Positions 24,063 to 33,536 of a stretch of DNA of 64,000 bases are shown piece after piece (position 1 is the stretch's first letter; every line of letters begins with the position of its first letter). The translations under genes and the position numbers were made by a program. The notes beneath the pieces are model-generated. The model made no database searches, had not been told where the DNA came from, and was given only the letters and a program-made list of their open reading frames with translations. Where the stretch lies: assembly GCA_050300015.1 (NCBI GenBank), contig JBNKWZ010000008.1:1-64000 (forward strand). The letters run 5' to 3'. This DNA is from CAYZQH01 sp050300015. Its GTDB lineage: Bacteria; Pseudomonadota; Gammaproteobacteria; Pseudomonadales; Cellvibrionaceae.

Positions 24063-27000
24063 CTAAAAACTCGCGCGGAACACTAAGCTATAGCGTCGAT
24101 CATTCACAAACCAAGACCGCCCAAGTTTGTGTTCATCATCCACTAACTGAAAGGTCTGTGTTGTCGTGTTAAGTAGGTTCACACCTTGAAGCCCAATTTT
24201 GATTTCGTCGGTAATGTTGTAAAAGATCGATGCATCCAAGTAGCCGGCATCATCGGTATAGACCGGCATACGCGAAATCACATCGAAGGACGTCAATAAA
24301 TACTCTGAACGCCAGTTATAGGCCAGTCGCGCATCAATATCATACTTTTGATACATCAAAATAAAGTTCGCGGTGTGTTCAGACTGGCCTTCCAAACCGA
24401 TTTCTTGCGAGTCTGTCGTATCTCCATTCACAAAGCTGGCATTGTCATTGTCGACAACGTCCGCACCGGGGTTGGGAATACCTGACGCCTGAATATTGGA
24501 GTAGTTGATTTGCGTACCCAATCCATCTAAGGGCTCTGGCAACATATCAAAAAACTGTTGATAGTTGATCTCGAAACCCTTCATTTTGCCTTTACCGCCG
24601 TTCATAGGGCCGGTAACGGTAACCACTTCAGACGCACCGGTTGTGGGGTTCACGAACTCTCGGTTAACGGCGCCTTGAATAAAGAAGTTTTTCAAATCTT
24701 TATAAAAGACCGAGGCCGTCAAGCTACCAGCATTATCAAAATACCACTCCAGTGAGAGGTCAAGTTGGTTAGACTCCATCGGCTTCAGGAAAGGGTTTTT
24801 GGCTTCTGCATTCCAGGCAGCCAATCTAATAGAGTTGGGATCTATCACTTGCTGTTCGTTAATCCGGTTGCCGTCTTCATCCAGAGGGTAGGCCTCTCCA
24901 GGAGGGGCATCGGGATGCGGATTACCTGGCGTGAAATCGAACAATGTATCGTAATAGGTGTACTGTATATCCGAGTTTCGGATTTTGGTGTAATTGCGCA
25001 TTTCACCAATGTCCGGCAATGCAATGGCCTTAGAGACCGCAAACCGTCCAATCAGCTCGGGGCTGATTTCCATTTTTACGTTAAAGCTCGGCAAGGTTTT
25101 GGTATAACGCTGTGCCGCGTAATCTTTTGACGCAGCGCCATTGGCAAAGGCCTTCCACTCTTCCGGAATAAAGTTATTCACATCCCCTAAGAATTCAGAG
25201 CTTTCGTCGAACAAATCATAGGGCAGATCGTTGATGGGGTCTGGGTATAAGCCAGTATCCGTCGGGTTAAAGGTGTAGGGGTTAAAACCCGACGGTGCGC
25301 GTCTACCTGGGCGTAAATCGGGATAAGTGGTATTACCCGTGGATTCGGACTCGATGGTAACCACCCGCACGCCAAAGTTACCGGCAATGCGCAGCTCGGT
25401 ATCAATTTCAAAATCAGCCCGCACATAGAAAGCATCGTTAACTTCCCGTGAGTCGGTAATCTCTTCATCCAAAAATGTACCATTTAGATCAGAGCGCAGC
25501 ACATTGGCACAATTGCCATCGGCATCAAAAATGTCTTGATCCACGCGCTGATCCAGTGGTCGCCAATCGGCACAGTCGTTGTTGGTGTATTCCGCAAAAA
25601 TTTCACCCCAGCGGTCATAGGCGCCCATCAACTCGTTCGAGGGGTGCAAGGTGGTCATGGGTGCCCCCCCAAAAGCGACAACACTGCCGCGATGGAAATC
25701 ACTCCAATCCACCGTTTGAGCCATGGGAATACCATCGCCAACGGTCTCGGGAAGCTCATCTAACCAAGCGAGGCCACTTTGCCATAAAGGCTCGATAGCT
25801 CCCCAGTTGTAGGTAGAGTCTCGCACAATCTGGTGGCGCTCTGCGTGTCGATAACCCCCTTTAACGCTGGTGATAAACCCTTCATCAAAAAAGTAAGTGG
25901 CATCCAACCGGTAAGCAGTGGAATCGCCGTCACTACGCTCAATGTGATCCGATGCAGCATAATTGGCCGCATAGGAACCTGGGTCAGAAAAGTAAGGATA
26001 ATCAGCGGCCCAGTAAGGTTTGGCGTTATCGGCTAAGGTTTCGCCTTCGTCCAGCAGGGTTTCCAGCTCCGCATCACTCGCCAACGCCCAAGGACTGAAG
26101 ATAGATAATACAGGCGTATCACCTCTCACATCATAGTATTGGTTCATAAAGGTGGCGAACATCAAGGTGTAGTCGTTGTTCGACGTCTCCGCATCAATGT
26201 ATTGGAAATCACCCTCTAACTCGAACTTATCACTCGGCACCCATTTTAAATTAACCGAAAAATCCTGCACCAGCGTTTCTTGCACTTGACGACGGGTATC
26301 GGTGATGTATCGAGAACCAAAGTGTTGTACGCCGGCGACCTCGCCCATATTCAAAGGGGCGTTTGACGGTGTTTTTTCGTCACTCCCCCGCCAGCCAGAT
26401 GCGATATTGGTTAATAAACCGTGGGTAAATATACCGTCGTTGTCAAACCCATACCCAACACCCGCGAACGGTTGGTAATACTGGGTTGCCGAATTGTAGT
26501 CACCTTGGTTTTTGATGGAGTTTTCCGTCCAGGCCAAAGAGGCATCCGAGCGGATAAATTGTGAGGTCAGCAAAAATGTGTCATCGGGGTTTTCCCATTG
26601 GAAAGCCATGGCCAAACCATTGCGCTCACGCGCATCGTCTTTCATGGTCATATTGGCACCAGTGGGGATTAAAACGCCCTGGTTAGTGCAACTATTAGCT
26701 GAAGTATCTGCAGGGTCTGGATCTTTACAAAATAGCGGCGCTCCACCGGGGTACGTGCGTGGCTGGCGATCAGCAACGCCGCGACCAAAGGTGCCGTCAT
26801 AAATGTAGGGGCTGGCCACACTAAAACCGGGAATGATCACGTTGTCTGCGGTGACATCAGCTAACCCACGCAATTCAAATCTATCAGTTTGGATACCGTG
26901 CGAAGTGGCTTCTAACTCAGAGCGGGTTGCATTAATCAAAAACCCAAATTCACCTGCGTCGGTGTCCCAACGATCGCTGAATAAACCAGAAATGGTTGGC

Positions 27001-27626
27001 GTGGTTTCTTCCACCATGTCTCCGTAAGTTAGATCTCCGGACAACCCAATTTGCCTACCGCCAGAGTCAAAGGGCTTACGCGTGACCAAATCGATGGTGC
27101 CGGCAATACCCCCCTCAACCATATCGGCCGTTTGGTTTTTATAGACCGCCACGGTCTGCATCAATTCGGGCGGCACATCTTGGAACGAAAGTCCTCGCCC
27201 TGAATTTGCAGTAAAAGAATCACGGCCATTGAACTCTGATCGCGTCTGCGTCATACCACGCACCACAGCACCAGAGCCTTCCACACCAAAATGGTCAGGG
27301 TCTTCATTGGAGGCAAAGCGCTCAATCGATATACCCGGTACCCGCTGCAACGCCTCAAGCACACTTCGATCTGGCAACGAGCCAATATCAGAAGCCGAGA
27401 TAGCATCAACAAAGGTATCCGCCTCGCGCTTAATATCCTGCGCATTATTGAGGCTTTGCCGGGTCCCTTGAACCACAACTTCTTCAATGATCGGAACTGA
27501 GGCTGAGCTTTCGTCGGTAGTTTCCTGCGCAAAAACATGCTGCCCGGAGAGAGCACCCATCAAAACGACCAGAGACGACGCTAAACTGACCCCAGCTTTC
27601 GCCCCAATATTTGGGATGGTAGACAT
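24063..27626 (-). CDS. TonB-dependent outer-membrane receptor (TIGR01782-like), block 1
   Basis: The 1187-residue receptor has a signal peptide (hydrophobic SLASSLVVLMGALSG, cleavage near HVFAQ) and a TonB-box-like EEVVVQG near residue 48. The plug domain has ALQRVPGISIERF, VRGMTQTRSEFNGRDSF and MVEGGIAGTIDLVTRKPFD. A beta barrel of about 950 residues follows, ending in the outer-membrane signature YSLVFRASF with terminal Phe. Size and plug sequence match the Xanthomonas/Caulobacter class of receptors often tied to carbohydrate uptake. Ligand is unknown. It leads block 1 and is divergent from the CBM lipoprotein across a 524-base regulatory region. It strongly resembles the block 2 receptor. 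Confidence 0.92.
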   Translation of the reverse strand: MSTIPNIGAKAGVSLASSLVVLMGALSGQHVFAQETTDESSASVPIIEEVVVQGTRQSLNNAQDIKREADTFVDAISASDIGSLPDRSVLEALQRVPGISIERFASNEDPDHFGVEGSGAVVRGMTQTRSEFNGRDSFTANSGRGLSFQDVPPELMQTVAVYKNQTADMVEGGIAGTIDLVTRKPFDSGGRQIGLSGDLTYGDMVEETTPTISGLFSDRWDTDAGEFGFLINATRSELEATSHGIQTDRFELRGLADVTADNVIIPGFSVASPYIYDGTFGRGVADRQPRTYPGGAPLFCKDPDPADTSANSCTNQGVLIPTGANMTMKDDARERNGLAMAFQWENPDDTFLLTSQFIRSDASLAWTENSIKNQGDYNSATQYYQPFAGVGYGFDNDGIFTHGLLTNIASGWRGSDEKTPSNAPLNMGEVAGVQHFGSRYITDTRRQVQETLVQDFSVNLKWVPSDKFELEGDFQYIDAETSNNDYTLMFATFMNQYYDVRGDTPVLSIFSPWALASDAELETLLDEGETLADNAKPYWAADYPYFSDPGSYAANYAASDHIERSDGDSTAYRLDATYFFDEGFITSVKGGYRHAERHQIVRDSTYNWGAIEPLWQSGLAWLDELPETVGDGIPMAQTVDWSDFHRGSVVAFGGAPMTTLHPSNELMGAYDRWGEIFAEYTNNDCADWRPLDQRVDQDIFDADGNCANVLRSDLNGTFLDEEITDSREVNDAFYVRADFEIDTELRIAGNFGVRVVTIESESTGNTTYPDLRPGRRAPSGFNPYTFNPTDTGLYPDPINDLPYDLFDESSEFLGDVNNFIPEEWKAFANGAASKDYAAQRYTKTLPSFNVKMEISPELIGRFAVSKAIALPDIGEMRNYTKIRNSDIQYTYYDTLFDFTPGNPHPDAPPGEAYPLDEDGNRINEQQVIDPNSIRLAAWNAEAKNPFLKPMESNQLDLSLEWYFDNAGSLTASVFYKDLKNFFIQGAVNREFVNPTTGASEVVTVTGPMNGGKGKMKGFEINYQQFFDMLPEPLDGLGTQINYSNIQASGIPNPGADVVDNDNASFVNGDTTDSQEIGLEGQSEHTANFILMYQKYDIDARLAYNWRSEYLLTSFDVISRMPVYTDDAGYLDASIFYNITDEIKIGLQGVNLLNTTTQTFQLVDDEHKLGRSWFVNDRRYSLVFRASF

Positions 27627-27870
27627 ACTATGATTCTCTTATTATTGTACCTATTCAAAAAATGGCCGGTTTCGCACATTCGGGCTGGCTGCAAAGCTAA
27701 AGCTATTGCACTGTGAATGGTCTGCCCCAATGAAAAACAAAACCGCGTTACGAGGTTCGCAAAATTAACAGCCACTAATACTGCAACAATCAATTCCTTT
27801 AGTCAAACCACGCGCGCGTGCTGCGCGAGATAAAAAAACCTTTGGCCCTTGTAGCACTGAATTGCAGACG

Positions 27871-27885
27871 GCGCTTTGTTAGCGC
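27871..27885. promoter_or_regulatory. Inverted repeat, possible operator
   Basis: GCGCT-TTGTT-AGCGC, a perfect 5-bp inverted repeat with a five-base spacer in the divergent control region. Confidence 0.35.
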
Positions 27886-27952
27886 AACCCAATCTCATGA
27901 GGCACCCATATTTCACCTTTTAGCCATAAGACAGCGGTAAAAAGCTGTGGCT

Positions 27953-27967
27953 TTGTTCTAAGAACAA
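27953..27967. promoter_or_regulatory. 15-bp perfect palindrome, possible operator
   Basis: TTGTTCT-A-AGAACAA is a perfect palindrome around one central base, 183 bases before the lipoprotein start and about 330 before the receptor start. Its odd-length symmetry resembles sites of dimeric repressors; the cognate regulator is unknown. Confidence 0.4.
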
Positions 27968-28150
27968 CCAATAGTATGGACTCCCTTTCAATCGGGGGGT
28001 ATGCTAAAGTCCGATGAGCCGGAGCTGAGCGATAACGCAAACGATTCAGCCACCACAACCACCCGAGATTGCCTTATATTAATTTTGGGCGATCGTAATT
28101 TGTATTACCTAAGCTACATTTTTATTGAATAATAACTAGAAGGTAACGAA

Positions 28151-30058
28151 ATGTTTTACAGACTTCTACTGATAAACGCCATCACTCTCAGTTTGTCAGC
28201 GTGCTTTTGGGATGACTACGAACAACGCCAAGCCCTTACCGCTTCGACTCCTATCGTTAACGAAAATGAAACCTTGCCAGACAGTGGCCTGGTAGCCAAT
28301 GGCAACCTTGAAGACAGCGAAACTGAAGCCACTGGCTGGGCAAGTTATGCCAATGCAGGTTCGGCAACCTTCGCACTTAGTTCTGCTCAGTACTATACCG
28401 GAGCCCATGCTTTTAAAGTCAGTGTCACCGAGGTAGGCGCCGATGAAGGCGATATTGGGGCAGGCCCAGTGAACGTTCCTGTAGAGGAAGATTTTACCTA
28501 CTATTTTTCAGCTTGGATACTTGGCACCAATGGCGCCACCGCCAATGTTGTGGCTCACCCCTCTGGTGACCCTTCTACCATTTTGGCGTCACAACAAATC
28601 GATGTCACTAGCACCTGGCAGAGAGTCACCTTTCAATTCGATGGCCCCCTGGGCGTTACGGCCGTAGACCTCCAAGCGCTACTGTCGAATGAATTGAATC
28701 TCGGGGCGGATATTTATTTAGACCACTTTTCCTTAAAGGGTGTGAAGCCTGCCGGCAGCGTGGTCGAAATTCCTATCGAAGAGGGCCTTGCGGGCTGGAG
28801 CCCAGATCAAAGCCCTACCACTCTGGAGTATGATGGAAACCTCGGTTTACTGTTAACACCGGACTGGTCCGCCAATGACCAAGTGGCCATTTACGAGTTA
28901 GCAACACCCATGGATGTAACGGGCCTAACGATCAACTATGTGGTTAACATTCCGCAGGAGTACATCGATGCCGGCATTAGCATTCAACCCTATGTCCAAG
29001 AAGTGGGCGGCATGTATGCAGGCGATTGGTCCGGCTATGTAGATGTGAGTAATTTGACCGAAGGCGTGAACATTATTCCCTATACACCTGCGAATCCTCC
29101 ACAAATGATTCAACGTATAGGCATACAAGTGAAGGGAGAGGGCCGCAGTATCGACCCCACCAGTGCCATTTCCATTCAGCGCATCTATTACAAGGGTGCA
29201 GAAGAAGAGGCTGGGTCTGATGTACCTCTTGACACAGGCTGGACCGCCTCCAATGGCGACCCGGTTTATGACAGCGCAGGCGTGAGCTATTCACCCATGG
29301 CCGCCAGTGACCAACTGAGCTATATCCTTGCCGGCCCCGATGATCTCGAAGGCGCTAACATTGTCTTTAGTATCACCGTGGACCAGGCATTTATTGACTC
29401 TGGCTCAAATTTGCAGCCCTTCGCCCAACAGCAATTTGGTGATTATACCGGCAAATGGAGTTGTTGGATCAACAACGCCGACCTCTCTACCAGTGGCTCG
29501 CAGCACACCTGCACCCTTGATGAAAGTGGCGCGCCCTTTAATTTGGGAGCGGACCAATCCCTGAAAATCGCCATACAAGTACCCGATGGCAGTACACCTG
29601 CTGGCACCGTTACCATCACTGATGTACAAATCGAGTACCCCTCGCTTCCCGTGGACTCCGGCTGGAGAACCAGTAGCGGTGCAGAACCGACTTATGATGG
29701 GGGCGTCATGTATTCACCTGCCGCCAATGAACAATTGGTCACAGACGTGATCGGCCCGAATAATTTTGAAGGTGCCACTTTCGAGTTCACCATTGAGGCC
29801 AGTGAAGAGTTCATCGCCAGCGGAACTAACCTGCAACCCTTTGCCCAAGCGAAAGTTGGCGCGGACTGGCCTGGTGAATGGGGCTGCTGGATCAATAATG
29901 CCGACCTTTCTGCGGCTGGCGGGTCCTACAACTGTACATTACAGGCAGCTGAATTTAACCTGCAGGATGGTGAAGAGATGCAAATTGGCGTGATAGCAAA
30001 CGGCTCACCTGCCGGAACTATCAAAATTACCAACGTTAGAATTCATTTCGCGGACTAA
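28151..30058 (+). CDS. Surface lipoprotein with CBM4/9-like and three tandem beta-sandwich domains
   Basis: The 635-residue product begins with a lipoprotein signal (MFYRLLLINAITLSLSACF), Cys18 being the lipidated residue. Residues about 45-195 look like a CBM4/9 carbohydrate-binding module (NGNLEDSETEATGWASY, then AYYTGAHAFKVSV-type strands, ending IYLDHFSLKG). Three related domains follow at about 198-355, 360-500 and 503-635. The last two share GxWxCWINNADLS followed by a second Cys 9-10 residues later, a likely disulfide, which the first lacks. No catalytic domain is present. I infer a cell-surface glycan-binding protein working with the adjacent receptor. The family of the three repeats is not recognised. 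Confidence 0.78.
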   Translation: MFYRLLLINAITLSLSACFWDDYEQRQALTASTPIVNENETLPDSGLVANGNLEDSETEATGWASYANAGSATFALSSAQYYTGAHAFKVSVTEVGADEGDIGAGPVNVPVEEDFTYYFSAWILGTNGATANVVAHPSGDPSTILASQQIDVTSTWQRVTFQFDGPLGVTAVDLQALLSNELNLGADIYLDHFSLKGVKPAGSVVEIPIEEGLAGWSPDQSPTTLEYDGNLGLLLTPDWSANDQVAIYELATPMDVTGLTINYVVNIPQEYIDAGISIQPYVQEVGGMYAGDWSGYVDVSNLTEGVNIIPYTPANPPQMIQRIGIQVKGEGRSIDPTSAISIQRIYYKGAEEEAGSDVPLDTGWTASNGDPVYDSAGVSYSPMAASDQLSYILAGPDDLEGANIVFSITVDQAFIDSGSNLQPFAQQQFGDYTGKWSCWINNADLSTSGSQHTCTLDESGAPFNLGADQSLKIAIQVPDGSTPAGTVTITDVQIEYPSLPVDSGWRTSSGAEPTYDGGVMYSPAANEQLVTDVIGPNNFEGATFEFTIEASEEFIASGTNLQPFAQAKVGADWPGEWGCWINNADLSAAGGSYNCTLQAAEFNLQDGEEMQIGVIANGSPAGTIKITNVRIHFAD

Positions 30059-30085
30059 ACGAAACATTTCATATTAGCTACCTCT

Positions 30086-30111
30086 AAAAGCCCCTTATTG
30101 GGGCTTTTTTA
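30086..30111 (+). terminator. Terminator of the CBM lipoprotein gene
   Basis: AAAAGCCCC and GGGGCTTTT form a 9-bp stem with a TTATT loop and a T tract of six. It stands 28 bases after the lipoprotein stop. Confidence 0.92.
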
Positions 30112-30358
30112 TGGCTAGGAAATGAGGTTGGAATGGGGCCACGCCTTTTCCGAGGCCGCAGCGTACTTTAGAAAGTAAGTTTTAGCTGGGGTTCCATTGT
30201 GTTAACAGGGAAGTCGTGAATTGGGCCGTACGCTACTGCACTCTCCGAGTCTGGTCTAGCTTACAAACATAGGGCATTCGATCTACGTGCAAAGCGTCGC
30301 TTTGCAAACGGCACACCCTGTGCCCTAGGTGTGCCTTACTTCCTGTGCATAACCTCCA
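30112..30358 (-). repeat. Terminator-linked dispersed repeat, copy 3 (diverged)
   Basis: Read on the minus strand after the block 2 hairpin, GGTTATGCACAGGAAGTAAG and on to GCACACC resembles the ATGTACAGGACGTACGGTAT start of copies 1 and 2. Farther on, ACGACTTCCCTGTTAACACA and CTAAAACTTACTTTCTAAAG correspond to segments of copy 4 (ACGACTCTCCTGTTCATGCA, CTAGAACTTTCTAAGG). It is the least conserved copy. Confidence 0.55.
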
Positions 30359-30388
30359 AGACATAACGACCTTGGGGGGAAACTGGAT
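30359..30388 (-). terminator. Possible terminator of halogenase block 2
   Basis: On the minus strand CCAAGG and CTTGG can pair around an eight-base loop. The 3' side is not T-rich (GAGGTTATG), so it is weak. Its position between the last halogenase and a repeat copy matches block 1. Confidence 0.35.
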
Positions 30389-30490
30389 GACAACATCTCC
30401 TGTAAGAGCGTGCCATTGGGTTAGAACCGAGAATCGAGTAATAGGCTCCCTCTTAAACAAAATGTACCAACACCCATTAAGATGCCACTT

Positions 30491-32014
30491 TCACGACTCG
30501 GATATTAAGTGGTTCTTTAACAAGTACTCTGTATGAGAAGGCATCATATTGACGCGATTTTCAACGCCAGACCTTACTTTGATCAAACGTCGCTTTAATT
30601 CATCATCCGAAATGGAATCCGCTATAGGGTGATACGATTCGGGCTCCAAACCTTGCCCTTTCAAGACAGCAAACCAATTCACATCGCGAAACAACCCATT
30701 AGCACCACTCATGGCCTCACCACGCGACTTGAACAACTCCAACCGATGCCGAAGCGTATCTGGGATGGACATGTTTTTGACATACCGCCAGAATTCAGTG
30801 TCATCGCGCTCCGTTGTCACATAATGCGCAATCAGAAAATCTTTAACCTCATCGTACTCTTCCGACATTTCTTTATTGAACTGGTTAATCAGTGGGTCGA
30901 TGATTCCGTCGCTCGGAAACATGGATAAAAGCTTAAAAATGGCTCTTTGAATAAGATGAATACTGGTAGACTCCAATGGCTCCAAAAACCCGCTGGACAA
31001 TCCAATGGCAATACAATTTTTCACCCAGCAGTGCTTCCTCGCGCCAGTTTTAAAGCGAATCACTCTTGGGTCCGCCAACGCTTCTCCTTCCAGGCTCTGC
31101 ATCAAAATTGATTTCGCTTCCTCATCATTCATGTATTGACTACAAAACACATGCCCGTTGCCCGTTCTATGCTGTAACGGAATCCGCCACTGCCAGCCAG
31201 CACCTCGAGCAGTGGCTCGTGTGTAAGGCAATAATGGTTGAGAGGATTTTGCACAAGGCACCGCTATCGCGCTGTCCACTGGCAACCAGTGGCTCCAATC
31301 GATATAGCCCGCGTTCATAACCTTCTCAATTAAGAGTGCGTTGAATCCTGAACAATCAATAAATAGATCACCTTCTACAGATTGTCCTGATTCCAACACT
31401 AATGTTTCTATATATCCGGATGTGGCATTTTGTTGAACGGATTGTAATTTTCCTTCAACACGCTTAACACCACGCTGTTCTGAATAGCGCCGTAGAAACC
31501 TTGCATAGAGCCCCGCATCAAACTGATAAGCGTAATGAACCCCAGGCATCACTTTTGGGCCCGACTCGTTCATTACGCGCATAAACTTGCCGGAGCGCGC
31601 GGCCAAGCTTTCGGCATTGAATTCGTAGTAGTCCAAATGTCCGCCAGATTTTTTCCAGCGCAACCAAAAGTTGGTGAATGACACACCATCCATATCTAAG
31701 CCATAAACACCAAAGGGATGGAAGTACCGAGAACCTTTTTCCTTCCAGTCCACAAACTCAATTCCTAATTTAAAGGTTGCTTTCGTTTCTCGAATAAATT
31801 CCTCTTCAGATAGCCTTAAAGCAGAATTGAACAATAGAAGTGTTGGCACTGTCGCCTCACCAACCCCGATTGTTCCAATCTGGTCAGACTCCACCAAGGT
31901 GACATCAGTATTTTCTTGATTAAATGAGTTGGCAAGCGCCGCTGCGGTCATCCATCCAGCAGTACCTCCACCGAGAATAACTACTTTGTTTACTGGTTTT
32001 TTCATTCGAAACAT
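30491..32014 (-). CDS. Flavin-dependent tryptophan-halogenase family protein, block 2 distal (canonical)
   Basis: The 507-residue protein carries VILGGGTAGWMTA, GVGEATVPT, the catalytic lysine in ATFKLGIEFVDW, GWQWRIPLQHRTGNGHVF and FLEPLESTSIHLIQ. It is closest by eye to the block 1 distal gene: both share LPYTRATA, HRTGNGHVF and TEFWRY/SEFWRY-type segments. This supports duplication of the whole block. The start could be MKKPVNK at 32005. It lies 37 bases after the degenerate middle gene. Confidence 0.85.
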   Translation of the reverse strand: MFRMKKPVNKVVILGGGTAGWMTAAALANSFNQENTDVTLVESDQIGTIGVGEATVPTLLLFNSALRLSEEEFIRETKATFKLGIEFVDWKEKGSRYFHPFGVYGLDMDGVSFTNFWLRWKKSGGHLDYYEFNAESLAARSGKFMRVMNESGPKVMPGVHYAYQFDAGLYARFLRRYSEQRGVKRVEGKLQSVQQNATSGYIETLVLESGQSVEGDLFIDCSGFNALLIEKVMNAGYIDWSHWLPVDSAIAVPCAKSSQPLLPYTRATARGAGWQWRIPLQHRTGNGHVFCSQYMNDEEAKSILMQSLEGEALADPRVIRFKTGARKHCWVKNCIAIGLSSGFLEPLESTSIHLIQRAIFKLLSMFPSDGIIDPLINQFNKEMSEEYDEVKDFLIAHYVTTERDDTEFWRYVKNMSIPDTLRHRLELFKSRGEAMSGANGLFRDVNWFAVLKGQGLEPESYHPIADSISDDELKRRLIKVRSGVENRVNMMPSHTEYLLKNHLISES

Positions 32015-32051
32015 CTACTTAGATAGTTGCTAACTTTGCATTTAATAATAT

Positions 32052-33536
32052 TTAGGCATTATATATTTCGAGATGGGATTGCAAGCTAGGCAATGTATCT
32101 ACCTCTGATCTAATAGATTTGAGAATTTTTTGAAACAAAACCATTAGATCCTGCTCTGCAATACGGTCAACCCTCGGGTCGTATTGACGGGGAACCAAGC
32201 CGAAGCCCCAAAATAATGCCAACCAATTTTCCTCATAAAAAATCTCATGCTCATACATCGCAATAGTACCGTGGTCTTTAAACAGCGCTATTTTATGTGC
32301 GAGCTCTTGAGAGGGCTTCTGGGCTTTTACTCGATCCCAGACTTTATTCCCTTCACGTTGATTTAAAGCATAATGCGCACTTTGAAAATCCAACTGTCTT
32401 TGGGCATAGGCATGCATTTGCTGATTATATATTGCCAACTCCTCTTCGTAGGTTTCGTTAACCGGAAGCAACTCTAATAAATGTGAAATGCCAAGATGCA
32501 GTAATGACATATCCAACGCATCAATGTCGTCTAACTTGCAATAGGCATTGCCAACAGCGACGCAATTACCAACCCAAGCTGTACTGCGAATACCTTTGTG
32601 ACTAACCTTGTCTATTGCATTTTCCAATTGTATTCCTGAATGGGCAAATCCATTTTTAATGGCTTCTTGTTGAGTTAGGCTATTGCTGTCGTAAGCAATC
32701 TTTACGGCCAACTTTTTGGCTAAAGGATACAAACCTATCCAACCTTCCTCAAAAGCTGTGATTTGAGCGAAACTTGGCGTTGGGTGTATGGGAGGTGCCA
32801 CCCCACAAATCATACCATCGAAGGGCAAACGATCGCTCCAAGATTCAAAGGCGGAACCATCCATCTTAGACATTAACTCTGCCAGCTCGCCCGATGCGTC
32901 AATGTACAAATCTGCGCAAATTTTTTCGTCATTAGCCAAGTAAATGGCCTGAATATTATTGTCATTGATAACCACCTCACGTATCTCGCCAGTACGGCAA
33001 GTCACACCGGCTTTAACAACCGCTTCTCCTATTGCCCGAACAAATGTTTTAGCATGTAAATGGTATCCGGATTTGGCCTCTGAAAACGCTCGACGCGTTG
33101 ATCCATCCACCAACTTTCCGGATTTGGCCGCCACAATACCTAAATTAAAATCTTCTAATGGTACCCGAAGACCTTTGGAGTGCGCCTTTTGCCAAAAGTG
33201 GGTAAAATCTATGCCTTCGATAGGAACGCCAAAGCTATCATACGCCAAAAAAAAATCTGTTTTATTTTTCGACCAGTTCGAGAAGCGCTGCGCCATAGAA
33301 TAGGCACCTGATGCACGCTGCATAACAGCACCTTCGTCAAGCCCCAACGTTTCGAGTAAAACACCCAAACTGGGTAGTGCGGTAATGGCATCATATTCTG
33401 ATAGTCGAGACGGCAACTCAACTAGGTCAATTAATACAGGTGAATCCATACGCCTAAAAGCTCGCTGCAACATCAAAGCTGCCACCCACGCATCTTGATC
33501 ACGCCCGATAATCGCAATTGATCTAATCACCGGCAT
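32052..33536 (-). CDS. Degenerate halogenase-family protein, block 2 middle
   Basis: The 494-residue protein keeps the family's overall length and landmarks (for example LYIDASGELAELMSK for the usual LFIDCSGFxxLL). It has lost all functional motifs I can check. The FAD motif is IIGRDQDAWVAAL instead of GGGTAGW, GVGEAT is gone, the catalytic lysine position reads GAYSMAQRF, and the WxWxIP region reads EGWIGLYPLAKKL. It is more decayed than its block 1 counterpart, yet the frame is intact. A structural or regulatory partner is more plausible than an enzyme. It overlaps the upstream canonical gene by 14 bases, so it is translationally coupled. Confidence 0.7.
   Translation of the reverse strand: MPVIRSIAIIGRDQDAWVAALMLQRAFRRMDSPVLIDLVELPSRLSEYDAITALPSLGVLLETLGLDEGAVMQRASGAYSMAQRFSNWSKNKTDFFLAYDSFGVPIEGIDFTHFWQKAHSKGLRVPLEDFNLGIVAAKSGKLVDGSTRRAFSEAKSGYHLHAKTFVRAIGEAVVKAGVTCRTGEIREVVINDNNIQAIYLANDEKICADLYIDASGELAELMSKMDGSAFESWSDRLPFDGMICGVAPPIHPTPSFAQITAFEEGWIGLYPLAKKLAVKIAYDSNSLTQQEAIKNGFAHSGIQLENAIDKVSHKGIRSTAWVGNCVAVGNAYCKLDDIDALDMSLLHLGISHLLELLPVNETYEEELAIYNQQMHAYAQRQLDFQSAHYALNQREGNKVWDRVKAQKPSQELAHKIALFKDHGTIAMYEHEIFYEENWLALFWGFGLVPRQYDPRVDRIAEQDLMVLFQKILKSIRSEVDTLPSLQSHLEIYNA

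Larger units (their letters stand above)
27627..28150. promoter_or_regulatory. Divergent control region between receptor 1 and the CBM lipoprotein
   Basis: These 524 bases must drive both the receptor and the lipoprotein. They include two candidate operators, listed separately, and an AT-rich segment before the lipoprotein start (AAGGTAACGAA ribosome region). No open frame of interest and no regulator gene lie here. Confidence 0.55.
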
